A DNA stretch of 64,000 bases from a virus. This document shows, in pieces, positions 45,490 through 51,925 of this stretch. How positions within the stretch are numbered: position 1 is the stretch's first letter; every line of letters starts with the position of its first letter. The stretch lies in the IMG/VR virus record IMGVR_UViG_3300034071_003115, positions 1-64,000 of that record; one strand, written 5' to 3'. The notes under the pieces are model-generated. The model was not told the origin of the DNA and made no database searches. It was given only the letters and a program-made list of their open reading frames with translations. The translations under genes and the position numbers were made by a program.

Positions 45490-45657
45490 GGTGCTGCTGT
45501 TCTATCTCTAACTGGCTGACTATAAGTAAATAACATAACAACATAAGTTCGACAGGCTCGCCTCCGGCGAGTACGACGCCGCTAAAAGAACGCGAATCAA
45601 CATCTAGGAGATGATGGAGCAGCCGCGGACGCGCGGTGTGATGAATGCGACATCACA
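45490..45657 (+). promoter_or_regulatory. Leader element E3
   Basis: Dyad GTTCTATCTCTAAC (45499-45512), TATAAGTAAATAAC, CATAAGTTCGACAGG, hairpin CTCGCC-TCC-GGCGAG (45557-45571), AAAAGAAC, GAGATGATGG, and a TGTGATG/CATCACA hairpin with loop AATGCGA (45637-45657). Confidence 0.7.
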
Positions 45658-45683
45658 ATGGTCTAGCAGAAAGGTGGCTTGGA

Positions 45684-45995
45684 ATGATCAAGACAATCGG
45701 CGAAGCGATCGAAGCGCTTCGCAAGGTGGTAGCAGAAGCGCAAGACATCTTCGCGGAAACGGAGAATCTTGTCGCGAAAGCAGAAGCGATTCTTTCGCTC
45801 GCAACGATCACGGGAAGCGCTGGTGATGCGATCAAGGCAAGCGAGAATGTTGGCGCTAGTAGAATGGCGTACCTTCGCGCTCGTCTCGAATTGGAGAAGC
45901 AGCGATTCTACCTTTCGCAATTGGAGAAGGTAGCAGCCGAGAAGGGTAACGACTGGGAAGGCAACAAGGGAATCCAAATCCAGTCGATTCAGTAA
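45684..45995 (+). CDS. Coiled-coil cassette protein (103 residues)
   Basis: ATG 45684; AAGGTGG upstream. Nearly all helical, with heptads at EAIEALRKVVAEAQDIF and RLELEKQRFYLSQLEKV. Probably oligomeric; no motif. Confidence 0.6.
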   Translation: MIKTIGEAIEALRKVVAEAQDIFAETENLVAKAEAILSLATITGSAGDAIKASENVGASRMAYLRARLELEKQRFYLSQLEKVAAEKGNDWEGNKGIQIQSIQ

Positions 45996-46000
45996 GGACT

Positions 46001-46040
46001 TCCCCCTCACCGCGGACGCGCGGTGAGGGGGATGGTTCTG
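46001..46040 (+). terminator. Terminator of the third plus cassette
   Basis: TCCCCCTCACCGCG and CGCGGTGAGGGGGA around GAC(G), then GGTTCT. Confidence 0.85.
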
Positions 46041-46049
46041 TCGCGGCCC

Positions 46050-46195
46050 CCCGTGCTGCTGTTAGATGTGTAACCCACAAGAGATATATAAGTAACAATA
46101 TATAAGTAATAAGTTCGATAGACACGCCTCCGGCGCGTACTAGCTGAGAAGAAATACCGCGCCGTATCAATAGGGGATGATGTGCCTAGCCCCGA
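46050..46195 (+). promoter_or_regulatory. Leader element E4
   Basis: Dyad GTTAGATGTGTAAC (46061-46074), two TATAAGTAA copies, AATAAGTTCGATAG, hairpin ACACGCC-TCC-GGCGCGT (46122-46138, one A/C mismatch), GAAGAAA, GGGGATGATG. Confidence 0.7.
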
Positions 46196-46230
46196 TAGCA
46201 AGGGCGCTGCAGCAATAGGGGGATACGCAA

Positions 46231-46461
46231 ATGGGCAAGCGGATCAACCGCAAGCAAGCGATAGACCGCATCAAGGAGCGTCTACCGTTTGTTTCGCACA
46301 CGGGAAATTTCCGCGGCGAATTGATCGGTACGCAATACATGGTGTATTCGTACCGCGTATGCATCGCGGATTTTACCAATGGCGCGTGGAGCATTGACCC
46401 CACGCGATGGAGCGCGACAACATCGCGCCATCAAGGCATCGTGCGCCGCGCGATCGCCTAA
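46231..46461 (+). CDS. Cassette protein, unknown (76 residues)
   Basis: ATG 46231 with AGGGGGA upstream. Basic N-terminus (MGKRINRKQAIDRIKERL), then SYRVCIADFTNGAW strands and a basic end. Possibly nucleic-acid binding. Confidence 0.6.
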   Translation: MGKRINRKQAIDRIKERLPFVSHTGNFRGELIGTQYMVYSYRVCIADFTNGAWSIDPTRWSATTSRHQGIVRRAIA

Positions 46462-46496
46462 CGGATCGGCCCGCGTATAAAGGCGGGCGAGGCAAG

Positions 46497-46540
46497 GGAG
46501 CAGGGGGACGAGAGAGCCCCCTGCTCGCTCCTTTATTTTT
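46497..46540 (+). terminator. Terminator of the fourth plus cassette
   Basis: GAGCAGGGGG/CCCCCTGCTC over a 9-nt loop, followed by CTTTATTTTTTT. Different in fold from its neighbours. Confidence 0.9.
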
Positions 46541-46584
46541 TTCTCTTTTTTTATCCAGAGCCAAGGTGGCGGTCACACTCTCTT

Positions 46585-46700
46585 GTGGAATATAAGTAAC
46601 TAAATATAAGTAATAAGTTCCACGGCCTCGCCTCCGGCGAGTACGACACCAGAAAAAGAATCTCTCCGTATGACTCGGCGATGATGGTGTCAGCGGCGCT
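46585..46700 (+). promoter_or_regulatory. Leader element E5
   Basis: Two TATAAGTAA copies but no GTTAGAT dyad; AATAAGTTCCACGG; hairpin CTCGCC-TCC-GGCGAG (46627-46641); AGAAAAAGAATCT; GGCGATGATGGTGTCAGCGG. Confidence 0.65.
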
Positions 46701-46734
46701 GCTGTGGCGTCGCATCAGTACGGGAGGGAACGGT

Positions 46735-47076
46735 ATGGAATCGCTATTGGCACTGATCGCCACGCTAGGCGGCGTGACGGTACGCGCGCGCGGAATGCGC
46801 GCAGTGAATCCTGCACGCGGGTACGCAGTAGGGTCGACTGATCGCACTGCGATCCTGCTGCCGCTCGACACCACGGAACGCGCACTACGCACTGCACTAT
46901 TGGAATGCGCAGTGCAGTACGGTACGCGTCACGCAGGCGCGTGGGTCGAGGATGGGATGATTCACGTTGACCCCACCACGATCATCAGCAGCAGGCGCGC
47001 TGCGCTAGGCACTGCGAAGGCGAATCGTCAGCGTGCGATCTACGGATTCAAGGAACGCGAAACGATCTACGTCTAG
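46735..47076 (+). CDS. Cassette protein, unknown (113 residues)
   Basis: ATG 46735 with GGGAGGGAA upstream. IATLGGVTVRARGMRA and GAWVEDGMIHVDPTT are beta strands; the C-terminus is basic (AKANRQRAIYGFKE). Not recognised. Confidence 0.6.
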   Translation: MESLLALIATLGGVTVRARGMRAVNPARGYAVGSTDRTAILLPLDTTERALRTALLECAVQYGTRHAGAWVEDGMIHVDPTTIISSRRAALGTAKANRQRAIYGFKERETIYV

Positions 47077-47081
47077 CAGGC

Positions 47082-47122
47082 ATCCCCCCAGCCGCAAGGT
47101 CCCGCGGCTGGGGGGATTGCTC
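47082..47122 (+). terminator. Terminator of the fifth plus cassette
   Basis: ATCCCCCCAGCCGC with GCGGCTGGGGGGAT, then TGCTCT. Confidence 0.8.
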
Positions 47123-47129
47123 TATCGCG

Positions 47130-47306
47130 GCCCCCTCCATCCTGCTGTTAGATGTGTAATCTCCATGTGCAATATAAGTAACATAATTCATATCACGTTC
47201 GATGGGCCCGCCTCCGGCGGACACAGGTCGAGAAAAAGAATCTCGATGTACATCCGTGCGATGCTGGTGGTACCGCCGACGGGTGGGGCGAGCAATGCGA
47301 GCTCGC
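47130..47306 (+). promoter_or_regulatory. Leader element E6
   Basis: Dyad GTTAGATGTGTAAT (47147-47160), TATAAGTAAC, ACGTTCGATGG, hairpin CCGCC-TCC-GGCGG (47208-47220), CGAGAAAAAGAATCTCG as a second hairpin, GCGATGCTGG (variant), and a GCGAGC/GCTCGC hairpin with loop AATGCGA (47288-47306). Confidence 0.7.
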
Positions 47307-47333
47307 AATTGGTTAGTGAACAGGAGGTTCAAC

Positions 47334-47606
47334 ATGCCAAAGGAGTTGAGGTCATTCATGATCCTCGTCTCAAAGGTCGTTGAGGGCGAGATCGCCGTCA
47401 TCGCAGAGACCGAGGAGAAGGCACGCGAGATCGCAATGGATCTTGCGTCGAATCACCCAGACACTTACCTCGACAACGATACGGATGTCGTTGTCGACTC
47501 AGTCCGCAGCGCCAGCGATCACGATCTCGAGTATCTGATCTTCAACGGCGCCAACGGATCTGAGTGGGACGCAAAGAGGCTGATCAAGATGTCCTTCGAG
47601 AAGTAG
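47334..47606 (+). CDS. Cassette protein, unknown (90 residues)
   Basis: ATG 47334 with AGGAGG upstream. FMILVSKVVEGEIAVIAET, ATNHPDTY-like helix-turn and DVVVDSVRSASDHDLE give an alpha/beta ferredoxin-like pattern. Not recognised. Confidence 0.6.
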   Translation: MPKELRSFMILVSKVVEGEIAVIAETEEKAREIAMDLASNHPDTYLDNDTDVVVDSVRSASDHDLEYLIFNGANGSEWDAKRLIKMSFEK

Positions 47607-47613
47607 TACCGAG

Positions 47614-47658
47614 AACCCCAGTCGGCAGCGGACGCGCTGCTGGCTGGGGTTTCTTTTT
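47614..47658 (+). terminator. Terminator of the sixth plus cassette
   Basis: AACCCCAG...GGCAGCG with CGCTGCTGGCTGGGGTT, then TCTTTTT. Confidence 0.9.
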
Positions 47659-47684
47659 GCCCTGCACAAAGCTCTACCTCGGCC

Positions 47685-47832
47685 CCCTGGGGCCTGTAGT
47701 TCTATATCTAACACACAATATGAATATAAATAAGAGCAATAAGTTCCATGGCCACGCCTCCGGCGTGTACGACCTCGGCCTAAAAATCTCAATCAACAGA
47801 AACGCGATGATGGGGTCAGCGGACGCGGTGCG
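47685..47832 (+). promoter_or_regulatory. Leader element E7
   Basis: Dyad GTTCTATATCTAAC (47699-47712), TATAAATAAG, AATAAGTTCCATGG, hairpin CACGCC-TCC-GGCGTG (47753-47767), CTAAAAATCTC, GCGATGATGGGGTCAGCGG. Confidence 0.7.
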
Positions 47833-47883
47833 GCATGAGCCGTTGCGACACCGAAGTGCGCGGTAGCAAAAAGGAGGACAGAG

Positions 47884-48285
47884 ATGTCCGAGAAGGAACG
47901 CTCGCAACAGCGCGCAAACCTCTTCGCTGAAGTCGTCAGTGAAGTCGTGAATCCAGTCGTGGCTCAAGAGGAGCGCACGCACGAATGGGAGTTCATCGCC
48001 AGAGACGCTGACGATGACTACGATGATGTTGCGTGGTCGTTGCACAATGGTTCACGAGAAATCATTGAGCAGTACGCAGCAACAAAGAGCACTGGCGCGG
48101 ATGCGATGTACGTCCTTGAGAAGCCTCACAAGTTTCTTGATGGCGTTGCGGAGTTCATTGAGAACATGGACGTCGCAACTTCAGAGAAGGAGTACATGAC
48201 TCGCAAGTTTGGTTATTGGCATTGTATGGAGTGCGACGCTGAAGCGTACTCTATTGAGAGCGGCGACGAGGAACCCTGCGAGTAG
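47884..48285 (+). CDS. Cassette protein ending in a WHCxxCDA motif (133 residues)
   Basis: ATG 47884 with AGGAGG upstream. Helical body; the C-terminal WHCMECDAEA plus a final Cys forms a half zinc site also present in the product at 48934 (WECADCDAVA). These two are diverged paralogues with the same tail. Confidence 0.65.
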   Translation: MSEKERSQQRANLFAEVVSEVVNPVVAQEERTHEWEFIARDADDDYDDVAWSLHNGSREIIEQYAATKSTGADAMYVLEKPHKFLDGVAEFIENMDVATSEKEYMTRKFGYWHCMECDAEAYSIESGDEEPCE

Positions 48286-48310
48286 GAATCTCGTCGCAGT
48301 TCAATCAAAC

Positions 48311-48341
48311 GAGGTGCGAGCGAATGCGACGCTCGCACCTC
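48311..48341 (+). promoter_or_regulatory. Intercistronic hairpin, loop AATGCGA
   Basis: 12-bp perfect stem (GAGGTGCGAGCG) with the same loop as at 45053, upstream of the gene at 48364. Confidence 0.8.
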
Positions 48342-48363
48342 ACCATCAGTGAAGGAGAGAATC

Positions 48364-48672
48364 ATGTTCAAGTCAGACGGAAAGAAGATCAAACTCAACG
48401 CGTTCGGAACGGATTACACGGCGGAGATTCTTGTTGATCAGTATCACAACGGCAACACTGCCGTTGTGTTGTACACAGAGCACGAGCCACTGTGCTCTCT
48501 CTCTGTGAACACTGAGAAGATTCTTCCAACGGGTCACTTCTACTTGAAGGAGTGGTCAGAGAATCTTGAGATCGCTCACAATCAGAGCGTTCAGGAGATC
48601 ATCAAGGAGTGTGGTCAGCATGAGGACTACGCTTCTGGATACGTCGTGGCACGCTGCTTCACGATCTCCTAA
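48364..48672 (+). CDS. DUF4313-like cassette protein (102 residues)
   Basis: ATG 48364 with AAGGAGAG upstream (a GTG at 48349 is inside the ribosome site). TAEILVDQYHNGNTAVVLYTE, CSLSVNT, LKEWSENLEI and the spacing to the end match DUF4313, a small family in phages and plasmids with no known function. Confidence 0.65.
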   Translation: MFKSDGKKIKLNAFGTDYTAEILVDQYHNGNTAVVLYTEHEPLCSLSVNTEKILPTGHFYLKEWSENLEIAHNQSVQEIIKECGQHEDYASGYVVARCFTIS

Positions 48673-48679
48673 AGTCTAG

Positions 48680-48717
48680 CCCCCCTTCCACCCAGCGCGG
48701 TGGGAGGGGGGTTAGTT
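48680..48717 (+). terminator. Terminator of the seventh plus cassette
   Basis: CCCCCCTTCCACC with GGTGGGAGGGGGG, then TTAGTT. Confidence 0.8.
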
Positions 48718-48724
48718 ATACCGC

Positions 48725-48875
48725 GGCACCCTGTGCTGCTGTTAGATCTCTAACCCCCTCACAATGTAAATAAATAAATAAGAGGAATAAGTTCCACGGG
48801 CGCGCCTCCGGCGCGTACGGCCCGAGAAAAAAAATCTCACGGAGTAGAAGCCTGATGATGGGTGCAGCGGCGGCA
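48725..48875 (+). promoter_or_regulatory. Leader element E8
   Basis: Dyad GTTAGATCTCTAAC (48741-48754, perfect), TAAATAAATAAATAAG, AATAAGTTCCACGGG, hairpin CGCGCC-TCC-GGCGCG (48801-48815), GAGAAAAAAAATCTC, CCTGATGATGGGTGCAGCGG. Confidence 0.7.
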
Positions 48876-48933
48876 CTACGGCGAAGGAGCCGATGTGATG
48901 GTGAAGCGTCGCAGGTAGCATTGGAGGTTCACG

Positions 48934-49293
48934 ATGAGTGCAATGAAGCGCATTGCAATCGCATTGGAGCGTGGTGCTCAACTCACCACGCACGATTGGA
49001 AGTTTGTTGAGAATCGCAGCAACTCGCTGCAAGCGCGTGTCGCATACGCGCAACTTCTCAACGAGTATGTTGTCGAGTTTGCGCGAACGCTCGACACCGC
49101 CGACCACGCGGTCGACGCAATCGAATCGCCGCACGATTACGCGGGAGAGATTGCCGCGTGGTTGTCGGAGAATCGCGACGAGCACGACGAGGAGATTGCT
49201 GCTCTCGGTCGATGGGAGTGCGCGGATTGCGACGCGGTTGCAACGCGTATGGACATCTACATCGACGAAGCAGAAACCTGCATCGTTGAGTGA
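48934..49293 (+). CDS. Cassette protein ending in a WECxxCDA motif (119 residues)
   Basis: ATG 48934 with GGAGG upstream. Helical body; C-terminal WECADCDAVA and a final Cys, as in the product at 47884. First gene of a four-gene cassette. Confidence 0.65.
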   Translation: MSAMKRIAIALERGAQLTTHDWKFVENRSNSLQARVAYAQLLNEYVVEFARTLDTADHAVDAIESPHDYAGEIAAWLSENRDEHDEEIAALGRWECADCDAVATRMDIYIDEAETCIVE

Positions 49294-49299
49294 AGCAAA

Positions 49300-49332
49300 G
49301 GAGTGTGGAAGCGCGCGGCGCTTCCACACTCC
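49300..49332 (+). promoter_or_regulatory. Intercistronic hairpin, loop CGCGG
   Basis: 14-bp perfect stem (GGAGTGTGGAAGCG) between the first two genes of the cassette. Confidence 0.8.
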
Positions 49333-49353
49333 ACAAGTTTGGAGGACAGCACA

Positions 49354-49674
49354 ATGAGCAAGAAAGCAAAGCAAACAAAGCGCACAGCAACGGAGTCGAT
49401 CGGCGTGATCAACAAGTTGCTTGCACGCAGCATTGAGCAGCGCGCGCTTGCTGCCGATGTTGTCGAGTTTGAGCGCGCAACACTCGTGGAACTTGCGATC
49501 GAGTCGAAGCCAAACAAGAAGTTGGTTGCGAAGTCGGAAGCGGCACTCGCAACGGCAACGGCAACGCTCGCATACTTCGAGGAGAACACGCGCACGCTGC
49601 AAGCGAAACTTGCAAGCGCGATGAAGTCGGTTGCGAAAGCAACAGCGAAGCAGCGCGACGCTGCTAACGCGTAA
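49354..49674 (+). CDS. Ala/Lys-rich helical cassette protein (106 residues)
   Basis: ATG 49354 with GGAGGAC upstream. Basic N-terminus (SKKAKQTKRTATES), then long coiled-coil helices. Could bind nucleic acid. Confidence 0.6.
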   Translation: MSKKAKQTKRTATESIGVINKLLARSIEQRALAADVVEFERATLVELAIESKPNKKLVAKSEAALATATATLAYFEENTRTLQAKLASAMKSVAKATAKQRDAANA

Positions 49675-49679
49675 TCACA

Positions 49680-49712
49680 GCGGGGTGCGGGCGCGCGGCG
49701 CTCGCACCTCGC
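49680..49712 (+). promoter_or_regulatory. Intercistronic hairpin, loop CGCGG
   Basis: 14-bp stem with two G-T pairs (GCGGGGTGCGGGCG). Nearly identical to the one at 49965; with the flank to the start codon it forms a repeat of about 62 nt. Confidence 0.75.
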
Positions 49713-49732
49713 AACAGCATTGGAGGTTCACG

Positions 49733-49954
49733 ATGTTTGACGATGACGGAAATCTTTCTTGTGAGTGGTGCCACGCAACAGAATCGGAAACAGAGATCAA
49801 AAAGGAGTGGGACGATCACGAGGGAAACAGCGTCACGATTTATGGAAGCAATCGAAACGCGCTTGCTCTTTGTCGTCAATGCTTCTACGAGTCGCAACTC
49901 GACGAAGCAATCAGCGATCTCAAAGAGGTTTATCGCAAACTCGCGGAAGGTTGA
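49733..49954 (+). CDS. Zinc-ribbon cassette protein (73 residues)
   Basis: ATG 49733 with TGGAGG upstream. CEWCHATES and CRQCFYES form a four-Cys site as in DksA/TraR-like ribbons; the rest is helical. Confidence 0.65.
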   Translation: MFDDDGNLSCEWCHATESETEIKKEWDDHEGNSVTIYGSNRNALALCRQCFYESQLDEAISDLKEVYRKLAEG

Positions 49955-49964
49955 TCAAACAAAT

Positions 49965-49997
49965 GCGGGGTGCGGGCGCGCGGCGCTCGCACCTCGC
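49965..49997 (+). promoter_or_regulatory. Intercistronic hairpin, loop CGCGG
   Basis: Second copy of the 49680 hairpin, 22 nt before the start at 50019. Confidence 0.75.
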
Positions 49998-50018
49998 GCA
50001 AGCATTTGGAGGTTCACG

Positions 50019-50399
50019 ATGTTTGAGTGTGAAGCACACGGACAATGCGCGATGACGGACAAAGGAGAGTGCCAAGAGTGCTGCATCGACGAGCAGCGAT
50101 GTGAGGAGTGCGGAATCGAGGAAGGCACTCCGCACGCAGCGAAAGTTTCTTTCCGCGACACGATCGAGCAAATGCTTTGCGACGATTGCGTCGAGTGTGA
50201 GGATTGCGGAACAAGCGCTTTGTCGAGCGTTGAGCCGAACAGCGACTTCGACGCGATTCTTTGCGAGGAGTGCGTCGAGGAGCGCGAAGCAGAGTGGCAG
50301 CGCGACGAGGAGGAGCGCAAGGAGCGCAACCTCGATTACGCGTCGAAGCGCGAGGACGAAACCGATCCGTTGACGCAGCACGAGGACGGCTGGCGCTAA
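50019..50399 (+). CDS. Multi-zinc-ribbon cassette protein (126 residues)
   Basis: ATG 50019 with TGGAGG upstream. At least five CxxC pairs (CQECC, CEEC, CDDC, CEDC, CEEC) in 85 residues, then an acidic Glu/Arg helix. It shares its first residues (MF) and upstream 62 nt with the gene at 49733, so it arose by local duplication plus domain swap. Confidence 0.65.
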   Translation: MFECEAHGQCAMTDKGECQECCIDEQRCEECGIEEGTPHAAKVSFRDTIEQMLCDDCVECEDCGTSALSSVEPNSDFDAILCEECVEEREAEWQRDEEERKERNLDYASKREDETDPLTQHEDGWR

Positions 50400-50405
50400 C
50401 GGAGT

Positions 50406-50444
50406 CCTCCCCCCGTTCACCGCAAGCGCGGTGGGCGGGGGGAG
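50406..50444 (+). terminator. Terminator of the eighth plus cassette
   Basis: CCTCCCCCCGTTCACCGC with GCGGTGGGCGGGGGGAGG around a 4-nt AAGC loop, then CTCT. Confidence 0.85.
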
Positions 50445-50459
50445 GCTCTAACGCAGCCC

Positions 50460-50568
50460 CCTGGGTGCTGCTGTTAGATGTCTAACACACAAGCGATAAG
50501 TAAATAACATAAATAATATAAACGGGGAATAATATAAGTTCCAACATTACGGGCCGCGGCCCGTAATG
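50460..50568 (+). promoter_or_regulatory. Orphan module at the array junction (E9/P0)
   Basis: The plus-type module (dyad GTTAGATGTCTAAC at 50473-50486, GATAAGTAAATAAC, ATATAAGTTCC) is followed not by a TCC-loop stem but by a minus-type palindrome (arm CATTACGGGC, 50545-50568). No gene follows on the plus strand; the next gene comes from the other side. Confidence 0.7.
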
Positions 50569-50584
50569 CCCCCACAAATGTTAT

Positions 50585-50613
50585 GCCCCCGCAAGTCCCA
50601 GACCTGCGGGGGC
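50585..50613 (-). terminator. Hairpin ending the minus array
   Basis: GCCCCCGCA/TGCGGGGGC just after the last minus stop codon; no T-run, so possibly weak. Confidence 0.6.
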
Positions 50614-50620
50614 TAGTTAG

Positions 50621-50830
50621 TTAGCGGCGGTCCCAGAGGTACTGCGAGCCGTCCCAATCATCCTCGTACATCATCGCGTCCTTGTCGCCAAGCAGCGCAG
50701 CAGCCTCGGCGCGAAGTTCATCGCGGAACTCCTTACCGCAATAGTCGTGGTACCAGACTCCGCTGAACTCGTCCGTCCACTTGCCATCCTCGCTCGTGAT
50801 TGTTTCGCTGCACCAATCGCACCTGAACAT
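50621..50830 (-). CDS. Zinc-ribbon cassette protein (69 residues)
   Basis: FRCDWCSETI...YHDYCGKEF gives C-x2-C and HxxC ligands near the N-terminus; the C-terminus is acidic (MMYEDDWDGSQYLWDRR). AAGGAGGC precedes ATG. Last cassette of the minus array. Confidence 0.65.
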   Translation of the reverse strand: MFRCDWCSETITSEDGKWTDEFSGVWYHDYCGKEFRDELRAEAAALLGDKDAMMYEDDWDGSQYLWDRR

Positions 50831-50944
50831 TTCTGCCTCCTTATTGCTACCACCCCAAGCGGGGTACCCCCATCATAGAGTCGCCATTTCCAATCCGTCA
50901 AGCCCCTAGTTTCGGGAGAGTCTCGTGCGCCGCGGCGCACGAGA
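50831..50944 (-). promoter_or_regulatory. Cassette control region U1
   Basis: Palindrome arm TCTCGTGCGC with CGCG centre (50921-50944), -35 TTGACG (50896-50901), 18-nt spacer, -10 TATGAT (50872-50877), leader hairpin CCCC-GCTT-GGGG, then AAGGAGG. Here the palindrome lies about 20 nt further from the -35 than in the other units. Confidence 0.8.
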
Positions 50945-50951
50945 GCCGAAC

Positions 50952-50989
50952 AAAAGAAAACGCCAGCGGGGGTAGCATCCCGCTGGCGT
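50952..50989 (-). terminator. Terminator
   Basis: ACGCCAGCGGG/CCCGCTGGCGT followed on the minus strand by TTTTCTTTTG. Confidence 0.9.
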
Positions 50990-51009
50990 GTTGCTAACGA
51001 TTGTGCGCG

Positions 51010-51294
51010 CTATCCGCGATAGTAGTCCATCTTGTCAATGAACTCATCATCAACATTGACCGAGTTGTATGAAACCGAGAATCCCTTCTTCTCCATCGCC
51101 GCGATGAAGAGAGGCGCATCGCAATCTTCTTCTAGGTAGACGCTACCATTGCGCTCATACGAGCAGTTGCTCACCTTGTCCGCGATACCAAGCGTGCGAA
51201 GCATTGCCTTCTCCGCTACGAGGTATCCGTGCCCTGGCGTGGATACGAACCGCGTCACATAGGTTGCTTGGATACCGAAGTCCCCTCCAAACAT
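51010..51294 (-). CDS. Cassette protein, unknown (94 residues)
   Basis: Start at 51294 after AAGGAGGC; the longer frame runs into the leader hairpin. VTRFVSTPGHGYLVAEKAMLRTLG, then GSVYLEEDCDAPLFIAAMEKKGF: an alpha/beta sandwich pattern. Not recognised. Confidence 0.6.
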   Translation of the reverse strand: MFGGDFGIQATYVTRFVSTPGHGYLVAEKAMLRTLGIADKVSNCSYERNGSVYLEEDCDAPLFIAAMEKKGFSVSYNSVNVDDEFIDKMDYYRG

Positions 51295-51401
51295 TATTGC
51301 CTCCTTATTGCTACCCTCACGGCAACTGCCGCAAGGCAATACTACGCGAACTCCCGCTTGCTTGTCAAGCGTTCTATTCCACCCTGCCGCGGCAGGGTGG
51401 A
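51295..51401 (-). promoter_or_regulatory. Cassette control region U2
   Basis: Palindrome arm TCCACCCTGC, CGCG centre (51378-51401); GAAC; -35 TTGACA (51363-51368); 18 nt; -10 TAGTAT (51339-51344); leader hairpin CGGC-AGTT-GCCG. No separate terminator lies between this palindrome and the previous gene. Confidence 0.8.
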
Positions 51402-51428
51402 GCCGACCCTAATACCTGCCGCTTTCGT

Positions 51429-51758
51429 TTACGCTTCCGCGTTCGCCGTCTGCTCCTGCTCGTTGCGAATCGCTTCGTCCGTGTGATGGCTCGCGATTTC
51501 CGTCCAGTTCACCGACGAGAGGCAACCGCCCACGAAGTCCGCAACTAGTCCCGCGGGCTGCTCGCCGATGAACTCCTCAACCTGCTCGCGAATCCATCGC
51601 CCCATCTCATAGGCGGAGAAGTTTGGGTCGCTGTCGTTCGTTTCTGCAAAGTAGCGCGCCTGCTCACCAACCTCAAAGAGGTCAAGCAGCCCCTCCTCAA
51701 TCCAAAGATTGGTGACCCAAGTTTCCCAGTTCGTCCAGCCATTGTAGCCTTCGCTCAT
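51429..51758 (-). CDS. NGWTNWETW-family phage protein (109 residues)
   Basis: Start 51758 after AAGGAGGC; the 146-residue frame begins inside the palindrome and is rejected. YNGWTNWETWVTNLWIEE is a signature of a small family found in many phages (DUF7249-like by memory), with an acidic C-terminal half. Function unknown. Confidence 0.7.
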   Translation of the reverse strand: MSEGYNGWTNWETWVTNLWIEEGLLDLFEVGEQARYFAETNDSDPNFSAYEMGRWIREQVEEFIGEQPAGLVADFVGGCLSSVNWTEIASHHTDEAIRNEQEQTANAEA

Positions 51759-51862
51759 TTTTGCCTCCTTGCTACCTAGCGGGAAGTCCCCGCCACTGAA
51801 TACTAAGCGAACTCCTAGCCGCTCGTCAAGTGTTCTATTCCAACCTGCCGCGGCAGGTTGGA
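51759..51862 (-). promoter_or_regulatory. Cassette control region U3
   Basis: Palindrome arm TCCAACCTGC, CGCG centre (51839-51862); -35 TTGACG (51824-51829); 18 nt; -10 TAGTAT (51800-51805); leader hairpin GCGGG-GACTT-CCCGC; AAGGAGG. Confidence 0.8.
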
Positions 51863-51870
51863 GCTCCACA

Positions 51871-51904
51871 AAGAAACAACGGCGGGGATTTCTCCCCGCC
51901 GTTG
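51871..51904 (-). terminator. Terminator
   Basis: CAACGGCGGGGA/TCCCCGCCGTTG, then TTTCTTTG on the minus strand. Confidence 0.9.
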
Positions 51905-51925
51905 TCGTTCCCGATTTTGTGCGCG

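Noticed and set aside
48850-48862. Hammerhead ribozyme core (CTGATGA)
   Set aside because: Only one copy has CTGATGA; the other leader elements have GCGATGA, and no matching GAAA with stems II/III is found.
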